Source: Saccharothrix luteola (GTDB lineage Bacteria; Actinomycetota; Actinomycetes; Mycobacteriales; Pseudonocardiaceae). From it: DNA of 64,000 bases. Position 1 is the first letter of the stretch; the number at the start of each line of letters is the position of its first letter. Below the pieces are notes generated by a model. That model saw only the letters and a list, made by a program, of their open reading frames with translations. It did not search any database and was not told the origin of the DNA. This document shows, in pieces, positions 8,463-16,900 of the stretch. The position numbers and the translations under genes were made by a program. The stretch spans positions 1 to 64,000 of the forward strand of contig NZ_JAJHUO010000028.1 of the NCBI RefSeq assembly GCF_020859565.1, given 5' to 3'.

Positions 8463-9335
8463 TCAGGGCGGCGGGATCAGCTCGATCAGGAACTCCTGGT
8501 CGGCCGCCGCGGCGCAGCGGCCCTGGACCACTTCCGCGCCGTCCTCCGTGTCCTGGTCGCGCAGGCTCAGGCAGTGGTCCGTGACGACCGGGCGGATGCG
8601 GAAGCGGTCGGCGACCGGTGGGCCGAACGGCTCGATCCGGAACCGCTGGACCGGGTCGTCCTCGGCGCAGTCCTCGCGCGGTTCGACCAGGTCGCGGCCC
8701 GGTCCCTCGACGAGCACGGTCAGGCAGCCGACGCCGTGCTCCGGGTGGTGCCACCGGATCTGCACGACGTCCTCGTCCACTGGTCCGATGAACACGCGTG
8801 GCAGGGGCGCACCGGTGCACGGACGTCGGGCGGCGACGGCGGTGCCGTACCGGCCCGTCCGGTCGACGCCCTCGGTCACGCTCAGGTCCGGCGTCCGGGC
8901 GGGGTGGACGCGTGCCCAGCTGCCGATCCGCCGCACGGGCAGGCCGGTCACCGGGAGCCCGGACGGCGCAGGCTCGGCAATGTCGATCAGGGCCGTCGCG
9001 CCCACGGCGGTGGCCGCGCCGAACACCGCCGCGGCCACCAGGCTCGCCACCCGTCGCCAACGGGACGGGCGCGCCGCGTCCCGCTCGTCACCGGCCGGGT
9101 CCCGGTCGGCCGCCGGCGCGGGCTGGTCCGGCGCGAGCCGCCGCCGGACCTCGAGCCACCGGCGGACGTCGTCCTCACCGAGGCCGCACGCGCGGGTGAA
9201 GGCGTCGACGAACCGCTCCCTGGGCAGACCGGCGCGGCCCAACGTGGTCGCGATCGTGCTGGCGGGCAGCGCGTCCTTGTTCGCCGCCGCTTTGCCCTCG
9301 ATCTGCTGGTAGATCAGGCCGGACCAGGTCCGCAA
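8463..9335 (-). CDS. Membrane-anchored HTH regulator with extracellular ricin-like domain
   Basis: The N-terminal 60 residues carry a helix-turn-helix of a type frequent in actinomycetes (TWSGLIYQQIEGKAAAN, then LPASTIATTLGRAGLPRE). One membrane helix follows at about 95-118, then an outer domain of about 160 residues that resembles a beta-trefoil (closing CLSLRDQDTEDG, VVQGRCAAAADQEFL). It may be a one-component membrane sensor. The start is a problem. The first start codon in frame is the TTG at 9335, yet the frame upstream still encodes a family-like AEFVAAPRTLRTW with no ATG, GTG or TTG before it. Either a rare start is used or the 5' end is damaged. Motifs GTTCGG/CCGAAC lie upstream and recur near the P450. 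Confidence 0.7.
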   Translation of the reverse strand: MRTWSGLIYQQIEGKAAANKDALPASTIATTLGRAGLPRERFVDAFTRACGLGEDDVRRWLEVRRRLAPDQPAPAADRDPAGDERDAARPSRWRRVASLVAAAVFGAATAVGATALIDIAEPAPSGLPVTGLPVRRIGSWARVHPARTPDLSVTEGVDRTGRYGTAVAARRPCTGAPLPRVFIGPVDEDVVQIRWHHPEHGVGCLTVLVEGPGRDLVEPREDCAEDDPVQRFRIEPFGPPVADRFRIRPVVTDHCLSLRDQDTEDGAEVVQGRCAAAADQEFLIELIPPP

Positions 9336-9405
9336 CGTCCGCGGTGCGGCGACGAACTCCGCGGGTGTGCCGGCTGACCGCCGAAACAGGGACCGCTCGT
9401 GCGCT

Positions 9406-9446
9406 GTTCGGATATCGCCCGAACGGCACGAGCGCCGTTTCCGAAC
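9406..9446. promoter_or_regulatory. GTTCGG/CCGAAC repeats upstream of the membrane HTH gene
   Basis: GTTCGG (9406-9411) and CCGAAC (9419-9424) form an inverted repeat with a 7-base spacer, and another CCGAAC follows at 9441-9446. The same element occurs in the promoter region of the neighbouring P450 locus (10610-10649). A shared operator for one regulator is plausible. This is inferred from repetition only. Confidence 0.45.
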
Positions 9447-9456
9447 ACCGTGCCTC

Positions 9457-10416
9457 TCACGCCCTCGCGCCCAGTTCGTGCTCGGGCGCGGAGAACACGG
9501 CGGTGACGCAGGGGTTGCCGCTCCGCCGGGTCAGGGCGAGCGGCGGGGTGGCGGCGAGGTGCTTCGCGACGGCCGCCAACCAGCGCACCTCGAAGCTCGC
9601 GCCCACGCACGCGCCGGGACCGATCGAGAACGGCACGAAGGCCTGGGGGCGGCTCGACGATCCGGCCCACCGACCCGGGTCGAACACGTCGGGATCCGTC
9701 CAGTGCCGGGGATGCCGCTGCAACGCGTACGCCGGCACGACGACCTCGTCCCCGGCCAACGCCTCCAGCGGCCCGATCCGGTGGTCGTGCAGCACCGGAC
9801 GGCGGTGCTGCCACGCGGGCGGCCACAGCCGCAGCGTTTCGAGCGCGACGTGCTCCGGTGACGCCTCCTCCACCGCTCCGGCGCGCCGTCGGGCGGCGAC
9901 CAGGTCGGCCAACTGCCGCGCGCAGACCAGCCAGGTGAGCGCCGCCGCGGGCGCACCGACGAACGCGGTCACCGCGCGCAGGTACACCTCGCCGCGCACG
10001 TCGGCGTCCAGTTCGGAAAAGCCGGGCGGCGCGCCGTCCGCCAACGCGGCACCGGCCCGCGCGGCGAGGCACAGGAACGTGTCCTTGTCCGGTAACCGGC
10101 GCGAACCGGTCATCATCGCGTGGAACACGTCGTCCAGGAACTCGGTCACCGTCCCGCGCAGGACACCGTCCCGGTCGAGCCTCAACGGCCGCCGGTTCGC
10201 CTCGGTCACCGCGTGCAGGCAGGCGCGGTGCAGGTCGCCGCGCGACGCCGCCACCGCGTCCACCGCGACCGCCGCCATCGCGTCGGGGTCCTCGGCCACC
10301 AGGCTCGCGTGCACCCACCGGTTCAGCGCGGCGCACACCGGCGGTGGCAGCGGAACGCCGCCGGGACGCCAGAACGCGGGCACGTGCTCCAACCGCCCGT
10401 CGGCGTCGGCCAGCAC
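9457..10416 (-). CDS. Cytochrome P450, short at the N-terminus (possibly a degraded gene)
   Basis: The 319 residues contain the core P450 signatures: the K-helix ExxR (ETLR, 193-196) and the heme loop FSIGPGACVG with Cys280 as thiolate ligand, plus the PERF-like FDPGRW. Normal bacterial P450s have about 400 residues. Here roughly the first 80-90, including the first beta sheet, are missing, and the reading starts at a GTG in VLADADGRL, which normally lies well inside the fold. The I-helix lacks the usual acid/threonine pair (it reads FVGAPAAAL). A separate short frame directly upstream may be the displaced N-terminus. It could be an inactive remnant or an atypical peroxygenase-like P450. Confidence 0.65.
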   Translation of the reverse strand: MLADADGRLEHVPAFWRPGGVPLPPPVCAALNRWVHASLVAEDPDAMAAVAVDAVAASRGDLHRACLHAVTEANRRPLRLDRDGVLRGTVTEFLDDVFHAMMTGSRRLPDKDTFLCLAARAGAALADGAPPGFSELDADVRGEVYLRAVTAFVGAPAAALTWLVCARQLADLVAARRRAGAVEEASPEHVALETLRLWPPAWQHRRPVLHDHRIGPLEALAGDEVVVPAYALQRHPRHWTDPDVFDPGRWAGSSSRPQAFVPFSIGPGACVGASFEVRWLAAVAKHLAATPPLALTRRSGNPCVTAVFSAPEHELGARA

Positions 10417-10420
10417 CCGC

Positions 10421-10651
10421 CTACCGCCGGTGCAGCTTCCGCATCCCCCGCCACCCCAGCCGGCGGATCGGACCGAACGACATCCGGCAGTAGTAGGTGT
10501 AGCCCACCGGCGCCCACGCCAGGCGCCGCACTCCCCGTTCCATCCCCAACCGGCGCATCAACGGCCTCATCAAGCGCTTCACCGTCAACGACCCGCACGC
10601 CGCCGAACGGTTCGGAACGCGTCGAGCCCTGTTCCGAACGCGTTCGAACAA
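10421..10651 (-). CDS. Short frame, possible displaced N-terminus of the P450
   Basis: This frame encodes up to 76 residues, basic and aromatic (APVGYTYYCRMSFGPIRR, ending GMRKLHRR), and stops five bases before the P450 start in another frame. The composition fits the N-terminal helix region of a P450, and no other family is recognisable. If so, an out-of-frame deletion has separated the two parts. Starts inside the frame (an ATG giving MRPLMRRLG) are as likely as the first one. An independent small protein cannot be excluded. Confidence 0.3.
   Translation of the reverse strand: MFERVRNRARRVPNRSAACGSLTVKRLMRPLMRRLGMERGVRRLAWAPVGYTYYCRMSFGPIRRLGWRGMRKLHRR
10610..10649. promoter_or_regulatory. 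Two near-palindromes GTTCnGAACGCGT upstream of the P450 locus
   Basis: GTTCGGAACGCGT (10610-10622) and GTTCCGAACGCGTTCGAAC (10631-10649) share the core GAACGCGT. The second is almost a perfect palindrome around CGCG. Spacing between the two is about two helical turns, as expected for paired regulator sites. They lie at the 5' end of the short P450 upstream frame. The cognate regulator is not identified. Confidence 0.5.
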
Positions 10652-10741
10652 CTCCGTGCCGGGAAAGCATCCCCCCAGTCGGCGCGCGCCCGCCCGATGA
10701 CGTCACGCGCCACCGGGCGGGCCACCGGGAGGCCGGGGAGA

Positions 10742-11254
10742 TCAGATCGACACGTTCCAGAGGGTGAACACGAAGTAGGACGGATTGCAGGGGTGCTGGG
10801 TGACGGGAGCCTTGTACTGCAAATGCTCCGCCGCCGCGCACCCGCCGCTGTGCAACGCCCTCAGGTAGCCGAGCGACGCGACGTAGCTCCACTTCTGGTT
10901 CGGCACGTCCATGCAGATGTACTGCTGGATCGTCGCGCCCGGGTCGGTGCTCGCGCCGCGCACGTCGAGGCATTTCTGACTGGCGACGTTCCTGAATTGA
11001 CCGTAGCCGGGCGTGGTGCTCGGGAGGTACTCCCACTGCTGGTTCGCACCACCGTTGCAGTGGTAGGTCTGCACCGGCTTCTTGTTGTCCAGCGAGCCGC
11101 CCGGCACGTCCAGGCACATGCCGGCGGCCCGGTTGACGATGGTGGTGACGGTCGACGCCGAGATCGAGGCCGTGGCCGGAGCCACCGGGAACAGCGCGGA
11201 GCCGACCGCGGTCAACACCGCGACGGCGACCATCGAGAATCTTCGTGTGATCAT
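10742..11254 (-). CDS. Secreted ricin B-type lectin (CBM13)
   Basis: This 170-residue protein has a Sec signal peptide (MITRRFSM, hydrophobic core, cleavage near PATASIS at about 29-31) followed by a single beta-trefoil lectin domain. The QxW signatures QQWEYL and QKWSYV and the CLDVPGGS and CLDVRGAS turns are clear; the third repeat is degenerate and ends in CNPSYFVFTLW. There is no catalytic domain, so it is a free sugar-binding protein, probably for galactose- or xylose-containing polymers. I chose the ATG at 11254, since the longer frame adds 32 Arg-rich residues before an obvious signal peptide. It is transcribed divergently from the carotenoid oxygenase. Confidence 0.82.
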   Translation of the reverse strand: MITRRFSMVAVAVLTAVGSALFPVAPATASISASTVTTIVNRAAGMCLDVPGGSLDNKKPVQTYHCNGGANQQWEYLPSTTPGYGQFRNVASQKCLDVRGASTDPGATIQQYICMDVPNQKWSYVASLGYLRALHSGGCAAAEHLQYKAPVTQHPCNPSYFVFTLWNVSI

Positions 11255-11475
11255 TCGGCAAGTAGAGCAGGAAGGCGACGGGAACCGGGACGACCATTCG
11301 CGGTAATAGCGCGCCGAGAACCGAAGTCGAAATACCGAAGTTCGCCGCACATTTCGTATCGGGGAGTGATGGTCCGCACCGAATCCCGATCCGCTCGTGC
11401 GGTTGCACTAGTGCACGGCGGGTCATTTGCCGTCACCGCGGGGAGTCCGGCCGATCTCCGGCATACGGTTTTCGC

Positions 11476-12735
11476 ATGAAGTACCTGGAAGGGCCTTTCG
11501 CCCCGGTCACCGAAGAGATCACCGCGCACGACCTCGCCGTCACCGGGCGCGTCCCGGCCGAGCTCGACGGCCGCTACCTGCGCAACGGGCCCAACCCGTT
11601 GGGCGTCGAGGACCCCGCCGTGCACCTGTGGGGCATGGGGCAGGGCATGGTGCACGGCGTGCGGCTGCGCGACGGCCGGGCCGAGTGGTACCGCAACCGC
11701 TTCGTCCGCACACCGGGCTACGCGCCCATGGTGCACGTGGTCGAGCACGCCCGGCGGACGTTCGCCCTGGCCGAGGGCGGCCTGCCGCCCGCCGAGCTGG
11801 ACGCGGAGCTGAACACGGTCGGCGTGTGCGCCCTCGGCGCGACCGCGGAGGGCTTCACGGCGGGCGCGCACTCGAAGCACGACCCGCTCACCGGCGAACT
11901 GCACTCGCTGTCGTACCTGCCGGGCCACGAGTTCGTCCAGCACATCGTGATCGACGCGGGCGGGACCGTCGTCCGGACCACCACCGTCCCCCTGACGCGG
12001 ACGCCGTTCATGCACGACTTCGCGCTCACCGGGAACCACATCGTCCTGTGGGACACGCCGATCGGCTTCGACGGGTTCGAGTGCCGCTGGCTCCCGGAGC
12101 ACCCGACCCGGGTCGGCGTCATGCCGCGGACCGGCGGCGACGTGCGCTGGCTCGACGTCGACCCGGTCCACGTCAGCCACACGCTCAACGCCTACGACGA
12201 CGGTGACGCGGTCGTGGTCGACGTCGTCACGGCCGCAGGTCCGTTCGACCCGGCCGACCCCGGCGCGATCCGACCCGCGCTGGACCGCTGGACGATCACC
12301 CCCGACGCGGTCCACCAGCGCCGCCTCGACGACCGGCCGCAGGACTTCCCGCGCGTCAACGACTCCCGCGCCACCCGCCCGCACCGCTACGGCTACTCCT
12401 CCGCGACCGCCCTGTACGGCATCCCGTTCACGCCCGAGGGCACGCCGTCCGACGACGCCTTCACCAACGCCCTGGTCAAGCACGACCTCGACCGCGGCAC
12501 GTCCGAGGTGCACGGGTTCGGCCGGCACGAGGCGGTCGGCGAGGCCGTGTTCGCCGCCACGGGCCAGGGCGAGGACGACGGCTACCTGCTCACCTACGTC
12601 CACAACCCCGAGCGGGACGCGAGCGACCTCGTGATCCTCTCGGCCCAGGACTTCACCGGCGAACCCGTGGCCCGCGTGCACCTCCCGGCCCGGGTGCCGC
12701 TCGGCCTGCACGGCAACTGGCTGCCCGAGCGCTGA
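11476..12735 (+). CDS. Carotenoid cleavage oxygenase (RPE65 family)
   Basis: This 419-residue protein has the fold signature GRYLRNGPNPLG near residue 32 and histidines suited to hold the catalytic Fe(II): His132 or His135, His180 (FMHDF), His235 (VSHTLN) and His412 (GLHGNW). Members split carotenoids or related stilbenes and lignin-derived olefins with O2. The first histidine segment (AHSKHD) is slightly unlike the usual AHP pattern. It is somewhat shorter than the usual 450-490 residues but complete at both ends. There is no signal peptide. No carotenoid biosynthesis genes lie nearby, so an aromatic olefin substrate is just as possible. A GntR regulator follows after 19 bases, suggesting a two-gene operon. 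Confidence 0.88.
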   Translation: MKYLEGPFAPVTEEITAHDLAVTGRVPAELDGRYLRNGPNPLGVEDPAVHLWGMGQGMVHGVRLRDGRAEWYRNRFVRTPGYAPMVHVVEHARRTFALAEGGLPPAELDAELNTVGVCALGATAEGFTAGAHSKHDPLTGELHSLSYLPGHEFVQHIVIDAGGTVVRTTTVPLTRTPFMHDFALTGNHIVLWDTPIGFDGFECRWLPEHPTRVGVMPRTGGDVRWLDVDPVHVSHTLNAYDDGDAVVVDVVTAAGPFDPADPGAIRPALDRWTITPDAVHQRRLDDRPQDFPRVNDSRATRPHRYGYSSATALYGIPFTPEGTPSDDAFTNALVKHDLDRGTSEVHGFGRHEAVGEAVFAATGQGEDDGYLLTYVHNPERDASDLVILSAQDFTGEPVARVHLPARVPLGLHGNWLPER

Positions 12736-12754
12736 AGCCTGGCACGATCACGCC

Positions 12755-13639
12755 ATGACCGACCCGCAGCCGCCGTACCTCCGGATCGTCGCCGACGTCG
12801 AACGCCGCATCGCCGACGGCTCGCTGCGGCCCGGCGACCCGGTGCCGACCACCAGGGCGATCATGCGCGAGTGGGGCGTCGCCATGGCCACCGCGACCAA
12901 GGCGTTGACCGCGCTCAAGCAGGCGGGCGCCATCGAGTCGACCTCCCGCGTCGGCGCGGTGGTGGCCCGGCGCAGGTTGCCGTCGCGGTCGGTCGGTGGT
13001 CTCGACCGCGACCGCGTCGTCCGGGTGGCCATGGGCATCGCCGACGCCGACGGCTTGGCCGCGCTGTCCGCCCGGGCGGTCGCGGCCAAGCTCGGCGTCG
13101 CCACCGTGACCCTGCGCGAGCACCTCGACGCCGACCTCCCCCAGCTCATCGCCGACGCCGCGTTCGCGGAGATCGAGTACCCGCAGCCGCCGCCGGGGTG
13201 GCGTGCCCACCTGCGGGTCGCCGCCCGGCTCCAGTGGGCGGTCTACCAACGCCACCCCTGGCTGCCCCGACTGGTCTCGATCGTCCGGCCGGCCACGCTG
13301 CCGGGCCTGCTCGCGTACGCGGAGTGGACGTTGCGGGCGCTCGACGGCCTCGGGCTGGACCAGCGCACCCGCCTGCACGTCTACGCCGCGGTGGTCAACC
13401 ACGTGCGCGGCACGGCGGTGAACATCGAGGGCGAGGCCGGTGCGGAGCTGGACACCGGGATGACCAGCAAGCAGTGGATGACGGCCCGGCTCGCCGTGGA
13501 CGGCCCGCTGGTCGCGCACATCGCGCGGGTCGCCGGGCCGGGCGCGGACGTCGACCTCGAGTCGCTGTTCGACTTCGGCCTCGAACGCCTCCTCGACGGC
13601 CTGACCACGGTCGTCACCCCGCGCAAGATCCACCGCTGA
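12755..13639 (+). CDS. GntR-type regulator with TetR-like C-terminal domain
   Basis: Residues 1-75 form a GntR winged helix (PYLRIVADVERRIADGSLRP, VPTTRAIMREWGVAMATATK). Residues 85-130 look like a second, TetR-type helix-turn-helix (GLAALSARAVAAKLGVATVTL), followed by a TetR C-terminal ligand-binding region to residue 294. The hybrid GntR-TetR arrangement recurs in actinomycetes. The gene starts 19 bases after the carotenoid oxygenase and probably controls that operon. The ligand is unknown. Confidence 0.85.
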   Translation: MTDPQPPYLRIVADVERRIADGSLRPGDPVPTTRAIMREWGVAMATATKALTALKQAGAIESTSRVGAVVARRRLPSRSVGGLDRDRVVRVAMGIADADGLAALSARAVAAKLGVATVTLREHLDADLPQLIADAAFAEIEYPQPPPGWRAHLRVAARLQWAVYQRHPWLPRLVSIVRPATLPGLLAYAEWTLRALDGLGLDQRTRLHVYAAVVNHVRGTAVNIEGEAGAELDTGMTSKQWMTARLAVDGPLVAHIARVAGPGADVDLESLFDFGLERLLDGLTTVVTPRKIHR

Positions 13640-13686
13640 CCCGCGCGCGCCGGTCGCGGTGATCGAACCTGGCCTACATTGTGGCC

Positions 13687-14433
13687 ATGAGTGGCGACGC
13701 ACCGCTGTCCGCGGCCGAGAAGACGCTGAGCGTCCTGGAAGCGCTCGCCGACCACTCGCGCATCGCCGACATCGCCGACGCCTCCGGCCTGCCGAAGCCC
13801 ACCGTGCACCGGATCCTGCAGACCCTCGTGCGGCGCGGTTTCGCACGGGCCGACGGTCGGGGCGGTTACCTCGGCGGCCCGCGCATCCTCAGCCTCGCCG
13901 GCCGGTTCCTCCAGCGCCTCGACGTCGCCGAGCACGTCCGGCCGACGCTGCGCGACCTCCAGGAGCGGACCGGGTGGACGGTCCACTTCGCGCTGCTCTC
14001 CGGCGACGAGGCGGTGTACGTGGCCAAGGTCGAGGGCGCCCGGCCCTACCACCTGGCCTCCCGCGTCGGCATGAGCCTGCGCCTGCACTGCACGTCCATC
14101 GGCAAGGCGATCCTGGCCGCCCTGCCCGACGACGAGGTGCGGGCCCTGGCCCGCCGCACCGGCCTGCCGGCCCGCACGGAGCGCACCATCACCGACGAAC
14201 GCGCCCTGCTCGCCGAGCTGGCCGTGGTCCGCGGCCGCGGTTACGCCGAGGACCACGAGGAGAACGAAGCCGGCGTGCGCGCGGTCGGCGCGGCCGTGCT
14301 CAACCACACCGGCGAGGTGGTCGGCGGGCTGTCGGCGGCGTCGCTGGTCGACCTCGCCGACGCGCCCAGCGACCTGCCGCAGCTGGTCGTGCGCGCCGCC
14401 GCCGAGGTCTCGCGCGCTTTGGGCGCCGACTGA
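13687..14433 (+). CDS. IclR-family transcriptional regulator
   Basis: This protein of about 248 residues has an N-terminal winged helix (AEKTLSVLEALADHS, GLPKPTVHRILQTLVRRGF) and the IclR effector-binding domain from about residue 75 to the end (LHCTSIGKAILAALP is the signature loop). A GTG two codons earlier is also possible. There is no clear Shine-Dalgarno sequence, but TACATT lies a few bases upstream and could be a -10 of a leaderless transcript. The gene precedes the dehydrogenase/permease operon in the same direction, and IclR proteins usually control the adjacent catabolic operon. Dyads TTCCG-N5-CGGAA just ahead of the first structural gene are candidate targets. Confidence 0.88.
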   Translation: MSGDAPLSAAEKTLSVLEALADHSRIADIADASGLPKPTVHRILQTLVRRGFARADGRGGYLGGPRILSLAGRFLQRLDVAEHVRPTLRDLQERTGWTVHFALLSGDEAVYVAKVEGARPYHLASRVGMSLRLHCTSIGKAILAALPDDEVRALARRTGLPARTERTITDERALLAELAVVRGRGYAEDHEENEAGVRAVGAAVLNHTGEVVGGLSAASLVDLADAPSDLPQLVVRAAAEVSRALGAD

Positions 14434-14494
14434 ACCGAATCACCCTGTGACCGGCTTCACAACGCGGTCAAGCCGTGTCATGGTGGAGCCATGT

Positions 14495-14525
14495 CGATGG
14501 AACCCCATTCCGTCAGGCGGAACGC
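14495..14525 (+). promoter_or_regulatory. IclR-type dyads ahead of the sugar-acid operon
   Basis: GGAA-N5-TTCC (near 14499-14511) and TTCCG-N5-CGGAA (14508-14522) overlap just before the ATG at 14526. IclR proteins of actinomycetes typically bind short TTCC/GGAA palindromes. The site also contains the likely ribosome-binding bases AGGCGG, so occupancy would block both transcription and access to the start. Assignment to the IclR gene upstream is inference. Confidence 0.4.
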
Positions 14526-15545
14526 ATGAAGGTCACGTCGAGCGAACTCACCAAGCTCGCGGTCCGGATCCTGCTCGACGCCGGCACGAACCTCGTCGAC
14601 GCCAAGGCGGTCGCGGGCTCGCTGGTGGAGTCGAACCTGACCGGCCACGACTCGCACGGCGTGCGCAGGCTGGTCGACTACGTGGCCCGCATCCGCGACG
14701 GCCGGATCGACCCGCGCGCCCGCCCCGGCGTCGACCACCCGCGTCCCGGCACGGTCGTGGTCCGCGGCAACCGCGCGCTCGGCCGGATCGCGGCCGGTGT
14801 CGCCGCCCGCGAGCTGCGCGCCCTGACCCGCACGCACGGCAGCGGCGTCGCGGTGATCCAGGACTGCAACCACGTCGGCAGGCTGGGCGAGTACGTCGGC
14901 TTCCTGGCCGAGCACGACCTGGTCGCGCTCGCGTTCGGCAACGCGGACGCCACCGTCGCGCCCCACGGCGGCCGGGAACGGCGGCTGGGCACCAACCCGC
15001 TCGCCTGGGCCGCGCCGCGGGCGGCGGACCGGCCGCCGATCGTGGTCGACTGGGCCACGTCCGGCGTGGCCGAGGGCAAGCTGGCGGTGGCCCGCGACCG
15101 CGGTGAGCGCGTGCCCGAGGGCCTGGTGCTCGACCCGGACGGCCGACCCACCACCGATCCCGGCGACTTCTACGCCGGCGGCGCGCTGCTGCCGTTCGGC
15201 GGGCACAAGGGCTACGGCCTGAGCGTGCTGATCGAGGTGGTCGGCGGCCTGCTCACCGGCATGGGCATCGGCAGCCTCCCCGGCTACCGCGGCGGGTTCG
15301 GCACCGTGCTGGTGGCCGTCGACATCGGCTCGCTCACCCCGGTGGAGCGGTTCCGCGAGCAGGCGGAGCTGTTCTGCCGCGAGCTGACCGGCACCCCACC
15401 CGCCCACGGCAGCCGCGAGGTGCTCGTGCCGGGTGAACCGGAGGCGCGCACCCGTCGCGCCCGGTTGCGCGACGGCATCCCGATGACCGGGGAGACCTGG
15501 CGCGAGCTGCACGGCCTGCTCACGGCGAAGGAGGGCACGACATGA
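14526..15545 (+). CDS. Malate/L-lactate dehydrogenase-family (Ldh2) oxidoreductase
   Basis: This 339-residue protein belongs to the MDH/LDH type-2 family: SNLTGHDSHGVRR near residue 40 supplies the catalytic-site histidine region, and GFGTVLVAVDIGS and LLPFGGHKGYGLSVL are conserved. These NAD(P)H enzymes reduce 2-keto acids or diketo sugar acids (malate, ureidoglycolate, sulfolactate or diketogulonate types). The family is clear but the substrate is not. I chose the ATG at 14526 because the sequence from MKVTSSELTKL aligns with family starts. It opens a tight operon with the permease (4-base overlap), the mannitol dehydrogenase homologue and an SDR. The context argues for a sugar acid substrate. 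Confidence 0.85.
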   Translation: MKVTSSELTKLAVRILLDAGTNLVDAKAVAGSLVESNLTGHDSHGVRRLVDYVARIRDGRIDPRARPGVDHPRPGTVVVRGNRALGRIAAGVAARELRALTRTHGSGVAVIQDCNHVGRLGEYVGFLAEHDLVALAFGNADATVAPHGGRERRLGTNPLAWAAPRAADRPPIVVDWATSGVAEGKLAVARDRGERVPEGLVLDPDGRPTTDPGDFYAGGALLPFGGHKGYGLSVLIEVVGGLLTGMGIGSLPGYRGGFGTVLVAVDIGSLTPVERFREQAELFCRELTGTPPAHGSREVLVPGEPEARTRRARLRDGIPMTGETWRELHGLLTAKEGTT

Positions 15546-16900
15546 CCGGAGCCGCCGACCGCACCGCGGCCGAGCACGACGCGGTGCGCGACGACCCTCC
15601 CGGCGGCGGGCAGCTGCGCCGCGTCGTCGGCGCGTCCGTGGTCGGCACCGCGTTGGAGTGGTACGACTTCTTCATCTACGGCTTCGCCGTGACGCTGGTG
15701 TTCAACGAGCTGTTCTTCGTCACCGAGGACCCCGCGACGGGGGTGATCGTGGGGTTCGCGACCTTCGGCGTCGGCTTCGCGGTCCGGCCGCTGGGCGGCT
15801 TCGTGTTCGGCCACCTCGGCGACCGCATCGGCCGCCGGTCGACGCTGGTGATCACGACGCTGGTCATGGGCGTGTCGACCGGGTTGATCGGCCTGCTGCC
15901 GACCTACGACTCCATCGGCATCGCCGCGCCGATCCTGCTGACCGTGCTGCGGATGTGCCAGGGCCTCGGCGCGGGCGCGGAGTTCGGCGGCGCGTCCACG
16001 CTGCTGGCCGAGCACGCCCCGGCGCGCAGGCGTGGTTTCTTCACCTCGTTCGCGCAGACCGGGGTCCAGCTCGGCCTGCTGTCGGGCACGCTGGTGTTCC
16101 TGCTGGTCGAGACGCTGCCCCGGCAGACCGTGCTGGACTGGGCGTGGCGCATCCCGTTCTGGTTCAGCTTCGCGCTGATCGCGGTCGCGCTGTACGTGCG
16201 GCTGAGGGTCGACGAGTCGCCGGTGTTCCAGCGCATGGCCCGGCAGCGGACCACGGTGCAGCTGCCCGTGTTCGACGCGCTGCGCCGCTACCCGCGCAAC
16301 TTCCTGATCGGCATCGGCGCGCACATCTGCGACACGGCGATCGTCTACATCTACGCCACCTACAGCCTCGCCTACATCACCAAGTCGCTGGCGCTGCCGC
16401 GCTGGGTGGGGTTGACCGGCGTGGTGGCGTTCGGCGTGGTCGTGATCGTGCTGCAACCCGTGTACGGCGCGCTGTCCGACCGCATCGGGCGGCGACCGCT
16501 CAACCTGTTCGGCGTGGTGTTCACGGCGGCGTTCGCGTTCCCGTTCTTCCTGCTGCTCGACACCCGCGAACCGGTGCTGATCTGGGTGGCGCTGGTGGTG
16601 GCGACGGCGTTCGGCCTGGCCCCGATGATCGCGGTTCAGCCCGCGTTCTACGCCGAGCTGTTCGGCGCGCGCGTCCGCTACACCGGGTTCGCCGCGTCCC
16701 GCGAGATCGGCGCGGCGCTGGCCGGGTTCTCGCCGCTGGTGGCCGCCGCCCTGGTCGCGCGGGCGGACGGGCAGGGCTGGCCGGTCGCGCTGTGGATGAT
16801 CGGCACCGCCGTCGTGTCGCTCGTGGCGTTCCTGCTGTCGGCGGAGGGCAAGGACGTCGACATCGCGGCCGTCGACACCGCGGGGGTGGCGCCGCGGTGA
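15542..16900 (+). CDS. MFS permease of the metabolite:H+ symporter (MHS) type
   Basis: This 452-residue protein shows twelve predicted membrane helices. The MHS hallmarks are present: GTALEWYDFFIYGF in helix 1, RPLGGFVFGHLGDRIGRR in the first inner loop and LSDRIGRRPLN in the middle loop. The family imports carboxylates, shikimate, proline/betaine or similar compounds with protons. The ATG overlaps the previous stop by 4 bases (ATGA). Its operon partners indicate that it imports a sugar acid or polyol acid, but the transported compound cannot be read from sequence. Confidence 0.9.
   Translation: MTGAADRTAAEHDAVRDDPPGGGQLRRVVGASVVGTALEWYDFFIYGFAVTLVFNELFFVTEDPATGVIVGFATFGVGFAVRPLGGFVFGHLGDRIGRRSTLVITTLVMGVSTGLIGLLPTYDSIGIAAPILLTVLRMCQGLGAGAEFGGASTLLAEHAPARRRGFFTSFAQTGVQLGLLSGTLVFLLVETLPRQTVLDWAWRIPFWFSFALIAVALYVRLRVDESPVFQRMARQRTTVQLPVFDALRRYPRNFLIGIGAHICDTAIVYIYATYSLAYITKSLALPRWVGLTGVVAFGVVVIVLQPVYGALSDRIGRRPLNLFGVVFTAAFAFPFFLLLDTREPVLIWVALVVATAFGLAPMIAVQPAFYAELFGARVRYTGFAASREIGAALAGFSPLVAAALVARADGQGWPVALWMIGTAVVSLVAFLLSAEGKDVDIAAVDTAGVAPR

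Noticed and set aside
15658-16896. Long frame before the mannitol dehydrogenase part
   Set aside because: Only the part from GTG 16897 is a protein; the rest is an alternative reading of the permease gene.
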